Part shown: positions 6,151 to 8,094 of the stretch, one piece after another
Layout of the letters: every line of letters begins with the position of its first letter
Numbering within the stretch: position 1 is the first letter of the stretch
Source: Salinicoccus sp. UBA3372
GTDB taxonomy: Bacteria; Bacillota; Bacilli; Staphylococcales; Salinicoccaceae
Length of the DNA stretch: 8,094 bases
Direction of reading: 5' to 3'
Assembly (NCBI GenBank): GCA_002360325.1
Contig: DEQG01000087.1
Location: forward strand, 11,558-19,651
Notes under the pieces: generated by a model
What the model was told of the DNA's origin: nothing
Databases searched by the model: none
The model's input: the letters and a program-made list of their open reading frames with translations, nothing else
Position numbers and translations under genes: made by a program

Positions 6151-7068
6151 TTGAGTGAAAGCAAAAAAGGTATCATCTTTGCCATGGGCGCATATCTTAT
6201 TTGGGGTTTCCTTCCAATCTACTGGAAGCAGATTGAAGAAATTTCTTCATATGAAATTATCGCTCACAGAGTATTATGGTCATTTGTATTTATGATTTTA
6301 TTCATCGTTTTTATCGGCAAGTGGAGATACTTCAAAGAAGATTTGAAATTCATTTTCAGTAATAAAAAGAAAGTGATTGCGCTTTTTCTGGCATCAGCAG
6401 TAATCACTTCAAACTGGCTGGTATTCATCATCGCTGTTCAGGCCGGTCATATATTGGATGCGAGTCTCGGCTATTACATAAATCCGCTGATCAGCATTTT
6501 GCTGGGACTTATCATTTTAGGGGAAAGGTTTTCCAAAGTCGGCTGGGCCGCAATAGTTATTGTGACTGTAGGAGTGGTCTATATGATTGCGGGCCTGGGG
6601 TCTGCACCCTGGATATCATTTTATCTTGCTGTCAGTTTCAGTTTATATGGGCTGATTAAGAAAACGATAAATCTGGATGCCGTTTACGCAATGGCGGTTG
6701 AAACGTTTGTCCTGGCACCTTTTGCTTTGATGTATATCATATATGTGCAGGCGACAGGCGCCGGTACGTACGGGGTGAATACCGAAAGCATATGGATGAT
6801 GGGGGCGGGGGCGGTAACCGTAATTCCACTTCTTCTGTTCAGCCTGGGTGTTCAGAAAATTCGCCTGTCCCTTATCGGCTTCCTGCAGTACTTCGCACCG
6901 ACGATCATGCTGCTCCTCGGTGTTTTTATGTACGAGGAGACATTTACAGATGTTCATGCAGTCGCATATGTGTTCATCTGGAGCGGACTGATCATATACA
7001 GTGTGAACAGGTATTTGGCAATGAGGAATGAGAATAAAAAACAATCGAGACGACGTATCAAAAATTAG
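6151..7068 (+). CDS. rarD: RarD-type EamA-family permease
   Basis: This 305-residue protein of the drug/metabolite transporter superfamily has ten predicted membrane helices in two EamA repeats. It begins MSESKKGIIFAMGAY, then LIWGFLPIYWKQ (about 16-27) and AHRVLWSF (38-45), both hallmarks of the RarD branch. LGYYINPLISILLG marks the end of the first repeat, and FLQYFAPTIMLLLGVFMYEE lies in the last quarter. RarD was named as 'chloramphenicol-sensitive protein'; its true substrate is not settled. The start is TTG at 6151, backed by GGGAG 10 nt upstream and by the fit to the family N-terminus and length (about 300). The open frame extends to a GTG at 6091, but those 20 extra residues are polar and unlike the family. 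It follows a strong terminator, so it needs its own promoter, which I could not identify. No GC-rich terminator follows it. Confidence 0.92.
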   Translation: MSESKKGIIFAMGAYLIWGFLPIYWKQIEEISSYEIIAHRVLWSFVFMILFIVFIGKWRYFKEDLKFIFSNKKKVIALFLASAVITSNWLVFIIAVQAGHILDASLGYYINPLISILLGLIILGERFSKVGWAAIVIVTVGVVYMIAGLGSAPWISFYLAVSFSLYGLIKKTINLDAVYAMAVETFVLAPFALMYIIYVQATGAGTYGVNTESIWMMGAGAVTVIPLLLFSLGVQKIRLSLIGFLQYFAPTIMLLLGVFMYEETFTDVHAVAYVFIWSGLIIYSVNRYLAMRNENKKQSRRRIKN

Positions 7069-7075
7069 CATATTA

Positions 7076-7105
7076 TTAGTTAATATTAATTAAGCATGGT
7101 ATTAT
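7076..7105 (+). promoter_or_regulatory. Possible extended -10 promoter for the lipoprotein gene
   Basis: TGGTATTAT (7097-7105) is an extended -10 (TG-N-TATTAT). The best -35 is the poor TTAGTT at 7076-7081, 18 bp upstream. A start near 7112 would leave a leader of about 28 nt with GAGGAG at 7125-7130. The surrounding 7069-7120 stretch is very AT-rich, including the palindrome TTAATATTAA at 7080-7089, so chance matches are easy. Confidence 0.35.
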
Positions 7106-7140
7106 TTTATAGAGATTAGGCTTTGAGGAGTTAAATATTA

Positions 7141-7998
7141 ATGAATACTAAAAAATATATGATGATACCAATGCTCCTTCTGTCAGTGTTCTTTACCGCC
7201 TGTCAGAATGATTCCGATGAAACAGAACATGAAGTGCCTGAAGACACGACAGAAGACACAGCAGATCAAACCTCAGAAGAAACGACAGAAGAACAAAGTG
7301 ACGAGCAAAATATAGATGAAGAAAATAATGAGCATGAAGCAGAAGAAACAGAAACGAAAGATGGAAAAGAAGAGGGGACAGCTGAAAATGAAGAGATACT
7401 CAATCAGGTGATCGACCGGGCGGAAGACCTGGAAAGCTATGAAGCGCTCATAGACCTGGAAGGGTCTGTTGATGGCGCACCATATGATTTAAATGCTGAA
7501 GCTGCCATTAAAGATGGAGATCCGCCTGATCTGTTATTAAAATCCAATGATGAAGTGAGAACGGTCGCAAAAGATGGTTCGACGTATATCTTCACTGGTG
7601 ATGACTGGGTGGAAACGACCGAGTCCATGAATATTGAGAGTTTATTTTTCGTAACATATGACAGCACATTGAATTCCCTGGCGGAACTGTCAGGACATTT
7701 GAGTAAAGAAGAGACGGATGATTCATATCTTTTTACTTATGAAGGATCGAATCAGTCAGTATATCAAGCATTTCAATCACTGCTGGGTTTTGAATTCGGT
7801 GCTCTGGATACTTCAGGCATATACAGTGACCTCACAGTCGAAGTGGATAAGGAAGAGCATCTCGTAGAGTATATTGACTATGAAGCATCAGGCGAAGATG
7901 CAGAGGGAGAATACTCGATGAACGGTGATGTTGAATTCACAAGCTTTAATGAAGTGGAAGATATAGAACTGCCTTCTGAAATCGAGGAGGATAATTAA
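7141..7998 (+). CDS. Acidic-linker lipoprotein with LolA/LppX-like domain (DUF6612-like)
   Basis: This 285-residue surface lipoprotein has a signal peptide with basic N-region MNTKKY, hydrophobic core IPMLLLSVFF and lipobox FTAC, giving lipid-modified Cys21. Residues 22-84 form a disordered linker with 30 Asp/Glu in 63 residues and almost no hydrophobics. From about residue 85 a globular domain follows. It starts with a helix (ILNQVIDRAEDLESY) and then beta-rich segments including a YEALIDLEGSV strand, VAKDGSTYIFTGDDWVE and YLFTYEG. This order, with a 'lipoprotein carrying averaged strands plus a helix' layout, resembles the LolA/LppX-like fold found in Bacillota DUF6612 lipoproteins; the assignment is by pattern only. 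The ATG is preceded by GAGGAG with 10-nt spacing. The gene ends in a strong terminator and looks like a single-gene unit or the end of a rarD readthrough. Function is unknown. Confidence 0.88.
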   Translation: MNTKKYMMIPMLLLSVFFTACQNDSDETEHEVPEDTTEDTADQTSEETTEEQSDEQNIDEENNEHEAEETETKDGKEEGTAENEEILNQVIDRAEDLESYEALIDLEGSVDGAPYDLNAEAAIKDGDPPDLLLKSNDEVRTVAKDGSTYIFTGDDWVETTESMNIESLFFVTYDSTLNSLAELSGHLSKEETDDSYLFTYEGSNQSVYQAFQSLLGFEFGALDTSGIYSDLTVEVDKEEHLVEYIDYEASGEDAEGEYSMNGDVEFTSFNEVEDIELPSEIEEDN

Positions 7999-8020
7999 TA
8001 GTCTAGTCTGTAAACATTGA

Positions 8021-8055
8021 AAACCGAACGGCTCGTGAGAGCCGCTCGGTTTTTT
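8021..8055 (+). terminator. Strong rho-independent terminator after the lipoprotein gene
   Basis: The stem combines ACCGA/TCGGT (8023-8027 with 8046-8050) and CGGCTC/GAGCCG (8029-8034 with 8039-8044). A single A-C mismatch separates them, the loop is GTGA, and T's follow through 8055. Four A's at 8020-8023 on the left side would give a short U-run on the other strand, so it may work in both directions. Confidence 0.93.
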
Positions 8056-8094
8056 GATGTTCAGGACATCCTGATTCGCATAACTTCATGTTTC

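Noticed and set aside
6643..7071. 142-codon minus-strand frame opposite rarD
   Set aside because: Composition rich in His, Arg, Cys and Gln is typical of an antisense shadow of a membrane gene; there is no ribosome site.

Overview
The window looks like an ordinary chromosomal stretch of a low-to-moderate GC Gram-positive bacterium of the Bacillota. The evidence is strong Shine-Dalgarno sequences (AGGAGG-like, or GGTGATC matching the 16S tail), GTG and TTG starts decided by those sites, short intergenic gaps, compact hairpin-plus-T-tract terminators, and the gene set (argH, MarR with an MMPL exporter, RarD, a lipoprotein with a Cys21 lipobox). The style would fit the Staphylococcaceae and relatives (Staphylococcus, Macrococcus, Jeotgalicoccus or Salinicoccus type), but this is an inference and the genus cannot be fixed from the sequence alone. 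I see no tRNA, rRNA, CRISPR array, insertion sequence, phage gene or attachment site.

Layout. (1) 1-1365, plus strand: argH, argininosuccinate lyase, lacking only about its first two codons because the window begins inside it. (2) 1366-1395: a compact terminator that fills the 31-bp gap between the convergent stop codons of argH and the next gene and can serve both strands. (3) 4824-1397, minus strand: a probable operon marR - mmpL - TM2-domain gene. It has a well-formed sigma-A-type promoter (TTGAAA, 17 bp, extended TG-C-TAAAAT) and a dyad TTTAG...CTAAA in the leader that is a good candidate autoregulatory operator. marR and mmpL overlap by 23 nt and are probably translationally coupled. (4) 4997-6025, plus strand: a divergent six-helix membrane protein of unknown role (DUF975-like), closed by a strong terminator. 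(5) 6151-7068, plus strand: a RarD-type EamA permease starting at TTG. (6) 7141-7998, plus strand: a lipoprotein with a very acidic linker and a LolA/LppX-like outer domain, closed by another strong terminator. The last 40 bases may touch the tail of a convergent gene.

How the genes fit together. argH finishes arginine synthesis and is independent of the rest. The marR-mmpL pair is a classic local repressor/exporter module: the repressor probably senses a small amphipathic or toxic molecule and releases expression of a proton-driven exporter of lipids or lipophilic compounds. The exporter has a 140-residue glycine-punctuated heptad coiled coil outside the membrane. The divergent membrane protein shares the roughly 170-bp control region. 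That region also holds three AATT-centred palindromes spaced about 18 bp apart, so the two transcription units may be co-regulated.

I found no clearly new biological system. The items most worth a second look are the marR/mmpL control region with its repeated TTTAGCAT boxes, the coiled-coil insertion in the exporter, the orphan membrane protein divergent from them, and the acidic-linker lipoprotein.
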